A DNA stretch of 64,000 nt from Streptomyces aurantiacus (GCF_027107535.1 NZ_CP114283.1:1116001-1180000), one strand, 5' to 3'. Positions 7,265-16,840 are shown, numbered from the stretch's first letter. The notes: generated by a model from the sequence alone, not told the origin. Program-made: numbers and translations.

Positions 7265-8956
7265 ATGGGAGTCGAGAGCGCGGGGACCGTCGCGGAGCTC
7301 GTGCGGGACCGGTGGGGCGACCACCGGCCGGGGCTGTGGTTCGAGGACCGGACCCTGACCCATCACGAGATGGCCGCGGGCGCGGCGGCGAGAGCCGCAC
7401 TGCTGACGGAGCTGCTGCCCGCCGGCGCCGAACCCCATCTGGGGGTGCTGCTCGACAACACCCCCGAATACCCCCTGTGGTTGAGCGCGGCGGCCCTCGC
7501 GGGCGCCGCCGTCGCCGGGATCAACCCGACCCGCCGCGGCCCCGAGCTCGCCCGCGACATCCTGCACACCGAGTGCCGCGTCCTGGTCACCGAGCGAACC
7601 CACCTCCCGCTCCTCGACGGACTCGAACTGCCGGGAACGCGAGTGCTGGTGACCGACACCGAGGCGTACGAGGAACTGCTCCAGTCGTACGCGGACGCAC
7701 GCCCCGAGCCGGGGAAGGCCACCCCGGAGAGCCGGCTCCTCCTGTACTTCACCTCCGGCTCGACCGGTGCGCCCAAGGCGGCGATCTGCTCGCAGGGGAG
7801 GCTCGCGGCGGCCGGGCGGTCACTGGCCGGCCACTTCGGGGTGCGCGCGGACGACGTGCACTACGTCTGCATGCCGATGTTCCACGGCAACGCGGTGATC
7901 GCCGACTGGGCCCCGGCGCTCGTCGCCGGCGCGGGCGTGGCACTGCGGCGCCGCTTCTCGGCCTCGGGGTTCCTCACGGACGTACGGGCGTACGGGGCCA
8001 CGTACTTCACGTACGTGGGGCGTGCCGTCCAGTACATCCTGGAGACCCCGGCCCGCGCCGACGACCGGGACAACCCGCTGCGCACCGGCTTCGGGACGGA
8101 GGCGGGAGCGGTGGACGCGGCCGCCTTCGAGGAGCGGTTCGGGGTGCCCCTGGTGGAGGGGTACGGGTCGTCGGAGGGCGGCGCGGCGATCCAGCGGACA
8201 CCAGGGACACCCGGTGGCGCGATAGGACGGGCGGCGCCCGGCGACGACCTCGCGGTGGTCGATCCGGTGAGCCGGACCGAGTGCCCCGCGGCCGTCTTCG
8301 GAGCCGACGGCCGGCTGCTCAACGGGCGGGACGCCATAGGGGAGCTGGTGAACCGCGGCCCGAACCGCTTCGAGGGGTACTGGCGCAACCCGGCGGCCGA
8401 GGCGGCGCGGCGCCGGTCGGCCCCCGCCGGCGCGGGCGCGGACGGCGGCGCGGACGGCGACGGCTGGTACTGGACCGGTGACCTCTTCTACCGGGACGCC
8501 GGGGGTTTCCTGTACTTCGCGGGCCGTACGGACGACCGGCTCCGCGTCGACAGTGAGAACCTGGCCGCGGCGGTGATCGAGAACATCCTCGCCCGCCACG
8601 GGAGCGCGGACGCCGTGGCCGTGTACGCCGTTCCCGACCCGGTGGCCGGCGACCAGGTCATGGCCGCGGTGGCCGGCACCTTCGAACCGCTCGCCTTCGA
8701 GGCCTTCCTGCGCGCCCAGCCGGATCTGGGGACCAAGATGGCCCCCCGTTTCGTACGGGTCGTCGAGCGTATGCCGGTCACCGCCACCAACAAGATCCAC
8801 CGGGCGGCACTGCGCCGCGAGGGCTTCCGCTGCGCGGACCCGGTGTGGTGGCGGCCGCCGGGCGAGTCCGGGTACCGGCTCCTGACCGGCGAGGACGTCG
8901 AGGCGCTGGTCGCGCGGTACCGGGCGCGGGGGCGTGAGGAACTGCTGGCGAGGTAG
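7265..8956 (+). CDS. AMP-binding acyl-CoA synthetase (FadD-like)
   Basis: Adenylate-forming ligase, probably a fatty acyl- or carboxylate-CoA synthetase, 563 residues. The ATP-binding loop is YFTSGSTGAPKAA (about 160-172). The middle A5-type motif is EGYGSSEGG, and WTGDLFYRDAGGFLYFAGR with a following DDRLRVDSENL is the hinge into the small C-terminal domain. A Lys near the end (VTATNKIHR) is the expected catalytic lysine. A short Gly/Ala-rich insert at about 380-395 is unusual. ATG at 7265 was chosen by family length; the open frame continues upstream without similarity. It is probably monocistronic, with tRNA-Lys copy 2 downstream in the opposite direction. Confidence 0.85.
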   Translation: MGVESAGTVAELVRDRWGDHRPGLWFEDRTLTHHEMAAGAAARAALLTELLPAGAEPHLGVLLDNTPEYPLWLSAAALAGAAVAGINPTRRGPELARDILHTECRVLVTERTHLPLLDGLELPGTRVLVTDTEAYEELLQSYADARPEPGKATPESRLLLYFTSGSTGAPKAAICSQGRLAAAGRSLAGHFGVRADDVHYVCMPMFHGNAVIADWAPALVAGAGVALRRRFSASGFLTDVRAYGATYFTYVGRAVQYILETPARADDRDNPLRTGFGTEAGAVDAAAFEERFGVPLVEGYGSSEGGAAIQRTPGTPGGAIGRAAPGDDLAVVDPVSRTECPAAVFGADGRLLNGRDAIGELVNRGPNRFEGYWRNPAAEAARRRSAPAGAGADGGADGDGWYWTGDLFYRDAGGFLYFAGRTDDRLRVDSENLAAAVIENILARHGSADAVAVYAVPDPVAGDQVMAAVAGTFEPLAFEAFLRAQPDLGTKMAPRFVRVVERMPVTATNKIHRAALRREGFRCADPVWWRPPGESGYRLLTGEDVEALVARYRARGREELLAR

Positions 8957-9001
8957 AGCCGCCCTTCCCGGGAGCGGGGTCGACAGGTGCCGGGCAACGC
9001 G

Positions 9002-9029
9002 GAAGGCCCCCGCTCTCGCGGAGGCCTTC
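9002..9029 (-). terminator. hairpin terminator of tRNA-Lys copy 2
   Basis: A 12-bp stem with one mismatch (GAAGGCCCCCGC against GCGGAGGCCTTC), loop TCTC, beyond the tRNA 3' end. It may also stop transcripts of the convergent acyl-CoA synthetase gene. Confidence 0.75.
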
Positions 9030-9036
9030 TCTGTGG

Positions 9037-9110
9037 TGCGCCGCCAGGGACTCGAACCCCGGACCCGCTGATTAAGAGTCAGCTGCTCTAACCAACTGAG
9101 CTAGCGGCGC
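9037..9110 (-). tRNA. tRNA-Lys (CUU), copy 2
   Basis: Base-for-base identical to the copy at 2036-2109: same acceptor stem, anticodon CUU and T-arm, no encoded CCA. It is followed by its own hairpin. Confidence 0.97.
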
Positions 9111-9254
9111 ATGACTCCCGCCGACCGCTCTCGCGGCTGGCGACAGGGAAAATACTACCCGGTCCACGGGAGTGCTCCGGACCACCCGTACGTGCCCCGG
9201 ATCACTCGGACCGGCAGGTCGGGGTGCCCCTCGGCCCGCCGGCGGGGGAGGTCC

Positions 9255-10007
9255 TCAGATCGCCAGGGAGAGCAGGACCGGCGCGGCGCCCCGGTTCAGT
9301 GTGTCCGCCGCCTCGCGCAGCCGGTGGGCGTGCCGCACCGGGAGGGAGAGGGCGAGGCAGCCCACGGCGGAGCCGGCCGTGATGGGGACCGCCGCGCAGA
9401 CCGTGCCGACCGCGTACTCCTGGAGGTCGAGCACGGGCACGGTGGGTGCCTGGGCGTCGAGCCGGGACAGGAACACCCGCTCGTTCGTGATGGTGCGCGA
9501 GGTGAGCCGGGCCATCCGGTGGCGGGAGAGGTGGTCGCGCCGGCCGTTGAGGTCGAGCTGGCCGAGGAGGCTCTTTCCGATCGCGCTGGCGTGGGCCGCG
9601 GAGCGGAAGTCCACCCACTCGTTGACCGCAGGGGTGGCCGGGCCGTCGGCGCACTGCGTGACATGGATCTCGCCGTCCACGTACCGGCTCATGTAGACGG
9701 CGGCGCCGAGCGAGTCGCGCAGCCGGTCGAGGTTCCGCTGGAGCTGGTCACGCAGGGCCTCGTCCCGGTCGTGCGTCGAGCCGAGCCTGCCGAAGGCCTT
9801 CCCGGTGACGTACGCCCCGTCCGCGAGCTGTTCGACGTATCCCTCGCGGCGCAGCATCCGCAGGAGTGCGGTGAGGCGCTCGGTGCCGAGGCCGGCGTGG
9901 CGGGCCAGTTCGACGTCCGTGACGCCGGCGGTGTGCCGGGCCACGGTCTCCAGGACGCGCAGGGCGTCCTGGGCCGAGTGGCGTGGCGTGGTCGGTTCGA
10001 GCTTCAC
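9255..10007 (-). CDS. IclR-family transcriptional regulator
   Basis: Regulator of 250 residues. The winged helix is at about 10-70 (AQDALRVLETVARHTAGVTD start, LARHAGLGTERLTALLRMLR recognition region) and an IclR effector domain (about 80-250) follows, with FRSAAHASAIGKSLL and a C-terminal VGCLALSLP strand. It starts with GTG at 10007 after GAGGTGAG. Its 3' neighbour is tRNA-Lys copy 2; upstream on the same strand, 382 bp away, is the ehuBCDA importer. IclR proteins often control catabolic operons, so it is a plausible regulator of the 10-18 kb island, but no direct evidence is visible. Confidence 0.85.
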   Translation of the reverse strand: MKLEPTTPRHSAQDALRVLETVARHTAGVTDVELARHAGLGTERLTALLRMLRREGYVEQLADGAYVTGKAFGRLGSTHDRDEALRDQLQRNLDRLRDSLGAAVYMSRYVDGEIHVTQCADGPATPAVNEWVDFRSAAHASAIGKSLLGQLDLNGRRDHLSRHRMARLTSRTITNERVFLSRLDAQAPTVPVLDLQEYAVGTVCAAVPITAGSAVGCLALSLPVRHAHRLREAADTLNRGAAPVLLSLAI

Positions 10008-10389
10008 GACAGCTCACCTCGCAGTGACGCTCCGGATGCCGACGGATGGTGTCCCTGCCGGGGGCCCGGTCCGCGGCGGAGCCGCTGTCGGATGCCGAGT
10101 CCCTCGGAACGGTGCGGCAGCGCCACGGTTGTCCCCCTGCGCTTTTCGGCCCGGCATGCGCATCAACGCAGCCCGGACGGCCGGGCCCCCTCCACGATAG
10201 CCGCCAAGGCGTGTACGGGGAGGGGCTGTTGGCGAGATTGGTGGCGTGTTCCAGTCCCCTCAACAGCGGCTCATCTTCTTGGCATATGTCAAAGTCATGA
10301 GCCAGGGCCCGGGTCCGGACCTGGCCGCTCTCACGCGCCCAGGTGTCCCCGGAGCGTTCCGCAACGGGACGTGCGCGGAGCGCACCCGC
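10008..10389. other. intergenic region between ehuA and the IclR gene
   Basis: No gene is supported. It should hold the promoter of the leftward IclR gene and the 3' end of the ehu transcript. An imperfect palindrome TTGGCATATGTCAA (10279-10292) shares the GGCATATG core with the perfect palindrome at 24516-24531. Confidence 0.35.
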
Positions 10390-11220
10390 TCACAGCACCG
10401 CCCCGAGGAACTCCCGGGTCCTCTCGTGGTCCGGGTCCCCGAAGATCTTCTCCGGCGAACCGGACTCCAGGACCCGCCCGGAGTCGAACATCAGTACCTG
10501 GTCGGAGATGTCCCGGGCGAAGCTCATCTCATGGGTCACGCAGAGCATCGTGATGTCGGTGGTGCGGGCGATGTCCCGCAGCACGTCGAGGACGCCGGCG
10601 ACCAGCTCGGGGTCGAGCGCGGACGTCACCTCGTCCAGGAGCAGCACCTGCGGCCGCATCGCCAGGGCCCGCGCGATCGCCACACGCTGCTGTTGACCGC
10701 CGGAGAGCTGGCTCGGGTACTTGTCGACGTGCTCGGCCAGCCCCACCAGGTCGAGCAGTTCGCGCGCCCGCTCCTCGGCCGCGTCCTTGGACATCCCGAG
10801 CACGGTGACCGGCGCCTCGGTGATGTTGCGCAGCACCTTCATGTTCGGAAAGAGGTTGAACTGCTGGAAGACCATCCCGATGTTCTTGCGGACCTCGCGG
10901 ATGTGCTTCTCGCCGGCCGGGACCAGCTTGCCGTTCTTCTCCTCGTGGGTGAGGTAGTCGCCGCCCACCTTGATCGTGCCCTCGTCGGGCTTGGCCAGGG
11001 TCATCAGCAGCCGCAGGATCGTCGTCTTGCCGGAGCCGGACGGGCCGATCAGCGTGACGTGCTTGCCGGACGCGACGGAGAAGTCGAGCTCGTCGAGGAC
11101 GGTGTTGTCCCCGAAGCGCTTGGTGACCTTGTCGAAACGGATCAGCTCGCTGCCGTCCGCCGCCGGGTTGGCGGTGGGGTCGGCGCCGGGCTCTTTCATC
11201 AGAGGGGTGTCAGCGGACAA
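10390..11220 (-). CDS. ehuA: ABC importer ATP-binding protein, polar amino acid/ectoine type
   Basis: ATPase of an ABC uptake system, 276 residues. Walker A is GPSGSGKT, the Q-loop is MVFQQFNLFPNMKVL, the signature is LSGGQQQR, Walker B is VLLLDEVTSALD and the H-loop is CVTHEM. It is the last gene of a four-gene leftward operon and overlaps ehuD by 11 bp. The whole operon resembles the ectoine/hydroxyectoine importer EhuBCDA, but this family also covers other polar amino acids, so the substrate is inferred. Confidence 0.85.
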   Translation of the reverse strand: MSADTPLMKEPGADPTANPAADGSELIRFDKVTKRFGDNTVLDELDFSVASGKHVTLIGPSGSGKTTILRLLMTLAKPDEGTIKVGGDYLTHEEKNGKLVPAGEKHIREVRKNIGMVFQQFNLFPNMKVLRNITEAPVTVLGMSKDAAEERARELLDLVGLAEHVDKYPSQLSGGQQQRVAIARALAMRPQVLLLDEVTSALDPELVAGVLDVLRDIARTTDITMLCVTHEMSFARDISDQVLMFDSGRVLESGSPEKIFGDPDHERTREFLGAVL

Positions 11221-11860
11221 GACGTCGCTCCAGGGCTCGCATGAGGAGGGAAGCGGGATAGGAAATGAGGATGAAGGCCACGCCGATGACCGTCAGCGGC
11301 TCGGTGAACTGGAAGTTCTGCTGCGCGAACAGCCGCGCCTCGCCGAGCATGTCGAGGACGGTGATCGCCATCAGCATGGGCGTGTCCTTGAGCATCGAGA
11401 TGACGTAGTTGCCCAGTGCGGGCACCACCCGGCGGATCGCCTGCGGCAGGATCACCGCGGTCCAGGTCCGGGTCATGGGCAGGTTCAGTGCCGTGGCCGC
11501 TTCCCACTGGCCGGCCGGCACGCCCTCGATGCCGGCCCGGTAGACCTGCATCGTGTACGTCGAGTAGTGCAGCCCGATCGCGACGACACCGGTCGTCATC
11601 GCGGAGAACGTGATGTTCCACTCGGGCAGCACGTAGAAGAGGAAGAACAGCTGCACCAGCAGCGGGGTGTTGCGGATGAACTCCGTGACGACCCCGACCG
11701 GCCAGCGCACCCACCGGGTCGGCGTCCGCATCAGCAGCGCCCACACCAGCCCGAGGGCGAAGGAGATCAGCGAGCCGAGCACCAGGGCCTGCAGGGTGAC
11801 CAGCAGGCCGTCCCAGAAGAGCGGCATGAAGTCGCCGACGGCACTCCAGTCCCATTTCAT
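11210..11860 (-). CDS. ehuD: ABC importer permease, EhuD-like
   Basis: Inner-membrane permease of 216 residues in the HisM/GlnP family, with about five hydrophobic helices and the EAA-type loop GQWEAATALNLPMTRTW that contacts the ATPase. Its ATG overlaps the stop of ehuC by one base (TGATG), and its end overlaps ehuA by 11 bp, so the operon is translationally coupled. Confidence 0.85.
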   Translation of the reverse strand: MKWDWSAVGDFMPLFWDGLLVTLQALVLGSLISFALGLVWALLMRTPTRWVRWPVGVVTEFIRNTPLLVQLFFLFYVLPEWNITFSAMTTGVVAIGLHYSTYTMQVYRAGIEGVPAGQWEAATALNLPMTRTWTAVILPQAIRRVVPALGNYVISMLKDTPMLMAITVLDMLGEARLFAQQNFQFTEPLTVIGVAFILISYPASLLMRALERRLVR

Positions 11861-12591
11861 CAGCGACCCCCTGCCGCTTCGGCGCCGACGGCCGTGGTCT
11901 CGGGACGGGTCGCGGAGACCTTGGGCTTCCCGCCGTCTGCGGGTGCCCTGCCGACCCCGGCCTTCAGCCGCTTCTCCAGGCCGCGCATGAGGCGCGTGAG
12001 CAGGAAGGCGATCACGAAGTAGATCAACAGGATGTACGTGTAGATCTCCGCGCTCTCCTGCAGCGCGAGCCGCACCAGGTTCCCGCTGAACGCCAGGTCG
12101 CCCATGCCCATCACGGACACCAGGGCGGTGCCCTTGAGCAGCTCGATCAGCAGGTTGGAGAAGGGCGGGATCATCTCCGGCACCGCCTGCGGCAGCAGGA
12201 TCAGCCGCAGCCGCTGCGCGTGCGTGAAGCTGAGCGCGATACCGCCCTCACGCTGCGCCGGGTCGACGGAGTTCAGCGCGCCGCGCACGATCTCGGAGCC
12301 GTACGCCCCGTAGGTGAGACCCAGCGCGAGAGTGCCCGCCCACATGGGGACGAGCTGCCAGCCGAAGGCGGGTGGCAGCACGAAGAACACCCAGAAGATC
12401 ATGATCAGCGCGGAGGTGCCGCGGAACACCTCGGTGTAGAAGCCCGCCAGGAAGCGGACCATCCACAGCCGGTGGGTGCGCGCGATGCCCACCACGAAGG
12501 AGACGGCCGCGGCCAGCAGTGCGCTGAACACCAGCAGCTGGACGGTGACCCAGATCCCCTTCAGTACGAGTTCCCAGAGTCCCGATGTCAT
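11860..12591 (-). CDS. ehuC: ABC importer permease, EhuC-like
   Basis: Second permease of the importer, 243 residues, HisM/GlnP family, with several membrane helices and the EAA-type loop AQREGGIALSFTHAQRLRLI. The start at 12591 forms an ATGA overlap with the stop of ehuB; another ATG three codons upstream lies inside ehuB. A charged tail of about 35 residues (RAPADGG...) follows the last helix and is longer than usual for this family. Confidence 0.85.
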   Translation of the reverse strand: MTSGLWELVLKGIWVTVQLLVFSALLAAAVSFVVGIARTHRLWMVRFLAGFYTEVFRGTSALIMIFWVFFVLPPAFGWQLVPMWAGTLALGLTYGAYGSEIVRGALNSVDPAQREGGIALSFTHAQRLRLILLPQAVPEMIPPFSNLLIELLKGTALVSVMGMGDLAFSGNLVRLALQESAEIYTYILLIYFVIAFLLTRLMRGLEKRLKAGVGRAPADGGKPKVSATRPETTAVGAEAAGGR

Positions 12592-13523
12592 CCGCCGCAC
12601 AACTCCTTCGCGGTCATATCGGTCATCTCGTTCTTGGTGAATCCGAAGGGCCGCAGGATCCGGAGCAGCTCACCGCTCTCCTTCATCTTCTTGAGTTCCA
12701 CGTTGAAGGCGTCCCGCAGCCGCGTCTCCGTCGGGCGGAACGCGAAGCCGCCGCCGTCCGTGTGCGGCTTGCCGTCCACGAGGGGCGCGAAGGGCTCGGT
12801 CGACTCCACCTTGCGGGACTTCTTGACGACCTCGCGGGTGGTCAGCGCCGTCCCCGCGAAGACGTCGACACGGCCCGCCTCGACGGCGTTCATACCCGCG
12901 ACCTGGTCCTGGACGATCAGGATGTCGCTCTCCTTGTACCCGGCCTCGACCGCGTACTGGATCTCCGCGTAGCCGGTTCCGGTCGCGAACTTCGCCTTCG
13001 ACTCGACGACGTCCTTGTAGTCGCGCAGGTTCTTCGGATTGCCCTTGCGCACGATGAACGCGTCGAGCATCTGGTAGTCCGGGTCGGAGAAGATCACCTG
13101 CTCACAGCGCTCGGCGTTGATGTACATCCCGGCGGCGACCACGTCGAACTGCTGGGACTTCAGGCCGGGAATGAGCGAGCCGAACTCCGTGGGCACGGGC
13201 TGGACGCTGTCCACCCCCAGCCGCTTGAAGATGACCCTCGCGAGTTCCGGGGCCTCGCCCGTGAGCTCGCCGTTCTTGTCGATGTAGCCGAAGGGGATCT
13301 CGCCGGCGATACCGAGGCGTACGACACCCTGGGCCTTCAGCCGGTCCAGGAGATCACCGCCGTCCTTGCCCGACGCCGTGGCCACGCGGCTGCAGCCGGC
13401 GGCGCCGAGCGCACCCAGCGCCGCGACACCCGCCAGCAGCGACCGGCGGCTCGTGCCGCGCCGACCGCGGTCCTCTACCTCCGGCGAAGCTTCCTTCGCG
13501 TCGTTCCCAAATGGTGGAGCCAT
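12588..13523 (-). CDS. ehuB: ABC importer substrate-binding lipoprotein, EhuB-like
   Basis: Extracytoplasmic solute-binding lipoprotein, 311 residues. RRGTSRRSLLAG followed by a hydrophobic run and LGAAGC is a Tat-type lipoprotein signal (lipid-bearing Cys near 44). The mature part is a type 3 solute-binding fold: GVVRLGIAGEIPFGYID, then FGSLIPGLKSQQFDVVAAGM, matching ectoine/hydroxyectoine binders. It is first gene of ehuBCDA, divergent from the DUF3830 gene with about 95 bp between. Substrate binding as ectoine is inferred from family resemblance only. Confidence 0.85.
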   Translation of the reverse strand: MAPPFGNDAKEASPEVEDRGRRGTSRRSLLAGVAALGALGAAGCSRVATASGKDGGDLLDRLKAQGVVRLGIAGEIPFGYIDKNGELTGEAPELARVIFKRLGVDSVQPVPTEFGSLIPGLKSQQFDVVAAGMYINAERCEQVIFSDPDYQMLDAFIVRKGNPKNLRDYKDVVESKAKFATGTGYAEIQYAVEAGYKESDILIVQDQVAGMNAVEAGRVDVFAGTALTTREVVKKSRKVESTEPFAPLVDGKPHTDGGGFAFRPTETRLRDAFNVELKKMKESGELLRILRPFGFTKNEMTDMTAKELCGG

Positions 13524-13618
13524 GGGCGCGCGGCTACCCGAGACGATGCAAGGTATGCGGATCAGTTTGCGCCCTTGTGCCGCAGGGCCCTCTTGACCCC
13601 GGGTGGACCATGGAAACC

Positions 13619-14122
13619 ATGGCCGACCGTTACATCGACGTGTCCCTGTCCAAGCGCGGAGTGCACTGCACGGCGAAACTCCTCGACGACCGCGCCCCGA
13701 TCACCTGCGAGGCGGTGTGGAACGCGCTGCCACTCGGCGGCGACGTCTATCACGCGAAGTACGCCCGCAACGAGATCTACGCCCTGCTCCCGGCCTTCGC
13801 CCCGGACGAACCCCCACTGGAGAACCCGACCGTCACGCCCATTCCGGGCGACCTCTGCTACTTCTCGTTCTCCGGCACGCAGCTGGGCACACAGGCGTAC
13901 GGCTACGGGGGCGCCTCCGGCGGGGTGCGGGCGGGGGTGCCGGTGATCGACCTCGCTCTCTTCTACGAGCGGAACAATTTGCTGCTCAACGGGGATGTGG
14001 GGTGGGTCCCGGGGATTGTGTGGGGCGCGGTGGTGGAGGGATTGGACGGCATGGCGGAGGCGTGCAATGACCTGTGGCGAGCGGGGGCGCTGGGGGAGTC
14101 CCTGAGGTTTCGGCGGGTCTAG
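13619..14122 (+). CDS. DUF3830 (cyclophilin-like fold) protein
   Basis: Protein of 167 residues, family DUF3830, function unknown. The family is predicted to have a cyclophilin-like barrel. Visible conserved blocks are APITCEAVWNALPLGG, AKYARNEIYALLP and PIPGDLCYF. ATG at 13619 is preferred; an ATG three codons earlier is too close to the GGTGGA site. It is divergent from ehuB and convergent with the amidase gene. DUF3830 genes commonly sit beside amidases and maleate-isomerase-like enzymes in catabolic clusters, as here. Confidence 0.7.
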   Translation: MADRYIDVSLSKRGVHCTAKLLDDRAPITCEAVWNALPLGGDVYHAKYARNEIYALLPAFAPDEPPLENPTVTPIPGDLCYFSFSGTQLGTQAYGYGGASGGVRAGVPVIDLALFYERNNLLLNGDVGWVPGIVWGAVVEGLDGMAEACNDLWRAGALGESLRFRRV

Positions 14123-14189
14123 GGCCGAGAGCTCGGGACTGGTGGGTCGTGGGTCGCCGCCCGCAGCTTCCCCCGGGACCTCCTACCCC

Positions 14190-15590
14190 CTAGAGGCGCG
14201 GAGGCGCGACCCCGCCGACGCCGGCCGAGTACAACGCGTGGGCCGTCCGCAGGACCACCGCGTCGTCGTGGCGGGCGGCGACGATCTGGAGGCCGACCGG
14301 GAGGCCGTCCTCGTCCATCCCGACCGGGACCGTCGCCGCGGGCTGCTGCGTCATGTTGAAGGGGTACGTGAAGGGCGTCCAGCCCGTCCACCTGCGATGC
14401 CCCGAGCCGCGGGGCACCTCCGTGCCGGCCTCGAACGCCGTGATCGGCATCGTCGGCGTCACCAGCACGTCGTACGTGTCGTGGAAGCGGCCCATCCGCC
14501 GCCCGAGCTCCATGCGCACGTCCACCGCGGCGAGGTAGTCCAGCGCGCCGAACCGCGCCCCCAGCCCGCAGATCTCCCGCAGCCCCGGGTCGAGCAGCTC
14601 CCGCTGCTGCGGCCCGAGCCGCTGCGTCACCCGAGCCGCCCCGCTGAACCACAGCACATGGAACGCCTCGACCGGATCCGTGAAGTCGGGGTCGGCCTCC
14701 TCGACGTACGCGCCGAGGGACGCGAGCCCCTCCACCCCGCGCCGCACCGCCGCCGCGACACCGGGCCGCACCGCCACCTGCCCGCCGAGGGAGGGCGAGT
14801 AGGCGACCCGCAGCCCACGTAGGTCACCGCTGAGCGAATCCGCGAACGAGCCGCCCGCCGGGCCGAGCCCCGACCAGTCCCGCGTGTCCGGCCCGCTGAC
14901 AACGTCCAGCATGAGCGCCGCGTCCGCGGCGTCCCGCGTCATCGGCCCCACATGCGCGAGCGTCCCGAACGCGCTCGCGGGATACAGCGGCACCCTCCCG
15001 TACGTCGGCTTCAGCGCGAAGACGCCGCAGAAGGAGGCGGGGATACGGACGCTGCCGCCGCCGTCCGTGCCCAGCGACAGCGGACCGGCGCCCAGCGCCA
15101 CGGCCGCCGCGCTCCCGCCGCTCGACCCGCCCGACGTACGCGAAGGGTCGTACGGATTGCGCGTCACCCCCGACGCGGGTGAGTCGGTGACACCCTTCCA
15201 GCCGAACTCGGGGGTCGTCGTCCGGCCGAGGAAGACCGCTCCGTGCTCGCGCAGCCGCGCCACGGACGGCGCGTCCTCGTCCCAGCGCCCCTGCGGGGAG
15301 ATCGTCCTGGAGCCCTTCAGGGTCGGCCCGCCGCGCATCAGCAGGATGTCCTTCACCGAGACCGGCACGCCGTCCACCAGCCCGGCCGGCTCGCCCCGCC
15401 GCCACCGCTCGGCGGAGTCCCGTGCCTGCGCGAGCGCGGCCTCCTCGTCGAGACGGACGAACGCGTTCACCACGGGCTGGATCTCCTCGGCCCTGCGCAG
15501 CGCGGCCCGCACCGCGTCCACCGGGCTGAATTCGCCCTTGCGGTAGCCCTCGACGAGTCGTACAGCGGTCAGCTCGGTGAGTTCGGTCAT
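14190..15590 (-). CDS. amidase-signature family hydrolase
   Basis: Amide hydrolase with the Ser-cisSer-Lys triad, 466 residues. Lys lies in PVSVKDILLMRGG (about 80), the two serines in SGGSSGGSAAAVALGAG, followed by GTDGGGSVRIPASFCG. ATG at 15590 is preferred because GGAGGGG directly precedes it. It lies 18 bp downstream of the D-2-hydroxyacid dehydrogenase gene and is the second gene of that leftward operon. The substrate cannot be read from sequence; beside an ehu-type importer and EutA-like proteins it may open an N-acyl or cyclic-derived amide. Confidence 0.85.
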   Translation of the reverse strand: MTELTELTAVRLVEGYRKGEFSPVDAVRAALRRAEEIQPVVNAFVRLDEEAALAQARDSAERWRRGEPAGLVDGVPVSVKDILLMRGGPTLKGSRTISPQGRWDEDAPSVARLREHGAVFLGRTTTPEFGWKGVTDSPASGVTRNPYDPSRTSGGSSGGSAAAVALGAGPLSLGTDGGGSVRIPASFCGVFALKPTYGRVPLYPASAFGTLAHVGPMTRDAADAALMLDVVSGPDTRDWSGLGPAGGSFADSLSGDLRGLRVAYSPSLGGQVAVRPGVAAAVRRGVEGLASLGAYVEEADPDFTDPVEAFHVLWFSGAARVTQRLGPQQRELLDPGLREICGLGARFGALDYLAAVDVRMELGRRMGRFHDTYDVLVTPTMPITAFEAGTEVPRGSGHRRWTGWTPFTYPFNMTQQPAATVPVGMDEDGLPVGLQIVAARHDDAVVLRTAHALYSAGVGGVAPPRL

Positions 15591-15608
15591 CCGCCCCTCC
15601 AACGTGTG

Positions 15609-16583
15609 TCAGTGGCCAGGTACGTATCCACGCCGCTTGTCGACGACGTTCGGCAGCGGACCGCCCGCCTCCCAGAGCTCGAACAACTCCACGAACTGCG
15701 CGCCCAGTTCGTCCCGCCAGCCCACGGTGTCGCCACTCATGTGGGGTGACACGATCAGGCCCGGGACCTCCCACAACGGGCTGTCGGGGCCCAGCGGTTC
15801 GTGCGCGAAGACGTCGAGCGCGGCCCCCGCGATCCACCGGTCCGTGAGGGCCCGGGCGAGCGCGTCCTCCACGACGAGCTGCCCGCGGCCGACGTTCACG
15901 AAGCGCGCCGACGGCTGCATCAGCCCGAACCGCCGCGCGTCGAACATCCCGTACGTCTCGTCCGTGAGCGGCGCCGCGGACACCACCCAGTCGGCCCGGG
16001 CCATCAGCCGGTCCAGCTCCTCGGGCCCGTGCACCCCGTCACGCGCGGTGCGCCCTACGAGCGCCGTCGTGATGCCGAGCGCCCCCAGTGTCCGCCCGAC
16101 CGCCCGTCCGATCGGCCCGGATCCGACCACACACGCCCGCGTACCCGCGACCCGCTGCGACTCGCGGTGCCGCCACTCGCGCGCCCCCTGGAGCTCCCAC
16201 GTGCGCGGCAGGTCCTTGGCCATGGCAAGGACGAGCGCGGCCACGTACTCCGCGATCGGCTGGTCGAAGACGCCGCGCGCGTTCGTCACCAGCGTGTCGG
16301 AGCCGGCCAGTTCGGGGCACATCAGATGGTCCACGCCGGCGCTCGCCGTGTGCACCCAGCGCGGCCGCGGCCCCTCGCCCGGCCAGGCCCGGCGCACCGC
16401 GTGCGAGGCGAAGTCCCAGACCAGCAGCACGTCCGCGGAGGGCAGCAGCGCTGCCAGCGTCGACTCGTCCGCGTGCTCGACGCGCACCCGCCCGGTGAGC
16501 CTCCCGAGCCGCGGCGGCGGCTCGGCGTCCAGCACCAGCAACGTCAGCTTTTCGGCCGTGTTCGAGGACGGGGGAGCGGTCAT
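15609..16583 (-). CDS. D-2-hydroxyacid dehydrogenase (NAD-dependent)
   Basis: Oxidoreductase of the D-isomer 2-hydroxyacid dehydrogenase family, 324 residues. The dinucleotide-binding loop is VVGSGPIGRAVGRTLGALG. The catalytic Arg lies in VNVGRGQLV, the Glu in FAHEPLG and the His in VSPHMSGDT. ATG at 16583 gives the usual family length, but no good ribosome-binding site precedes it; a GTG at 16634 is an alternative. First gene of an operon with the amidase, divergent from the EutA-like pair. Confidence 0.82.
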   Translation of the reverse strand: MTAPPSSNTAEKLTLLVLDAEPPPRLGRLTGRVRVEHADESTLAALLPSADVLLVWDFASHAVRRAWPGEGPRPRWVHTASAGVDHLMCPELAGSDTLVTNARGVFDQPIAEYVAALVLAMAKDLPRTWELQGAREWRHRESQRVAGTRACVVGSGPIGRAVGRTLGALGITTALVGRTARDGVHGPEELDRLMARADWVVSAAPLTDETYGMFDARRFGLMQPSARFVNVGRGQLVVEDALARALTDRWIAGAALDVFAHEPLGPDSPLWEVPGLIVSPHMSGDTVGWRDELGAQFVELFELWEAGGPLPNVVDKRRGYVPGH

Positions 16584-16589
16584 CGGGGG

Positions 16590-16600
16590 GAAACCGTTTC
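16590..16600. promoter_or_regulatory. GAAACCGTTTC inverted repeat in a divergent promoter region
   Basis: A short perfect dyad (GAAAC, C, GTTTC) lies 7 bp upstream of the dehydrogenase start, in the region shared with the EutA-like genes. It could be an operator for a local regulator; no known consensus is assigned. Confidence 0.3.
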
Positions 16601-16840
16601 GCAACGCGGGTCCGCTTCTCTGAGTCTGGGGCACTGCTGCGGGACATCGGCCAAGCCGTCTGAGATGTGCGGATTGACCACGCTCGCACCCGAACCTACC
16701 TTCGTCAACACGGGCTCTTTTTCCGGGGGTTCCGGGGGTCCCGTCCGTTCCTGTCCCGACGTCCCGGCACGCGCCGGCCTGTGTCCCCCGGCCGCGCGGC
16801 CGGTCTCCACCACTCGCTCGACCCGAGTTTGGGGCTGCTC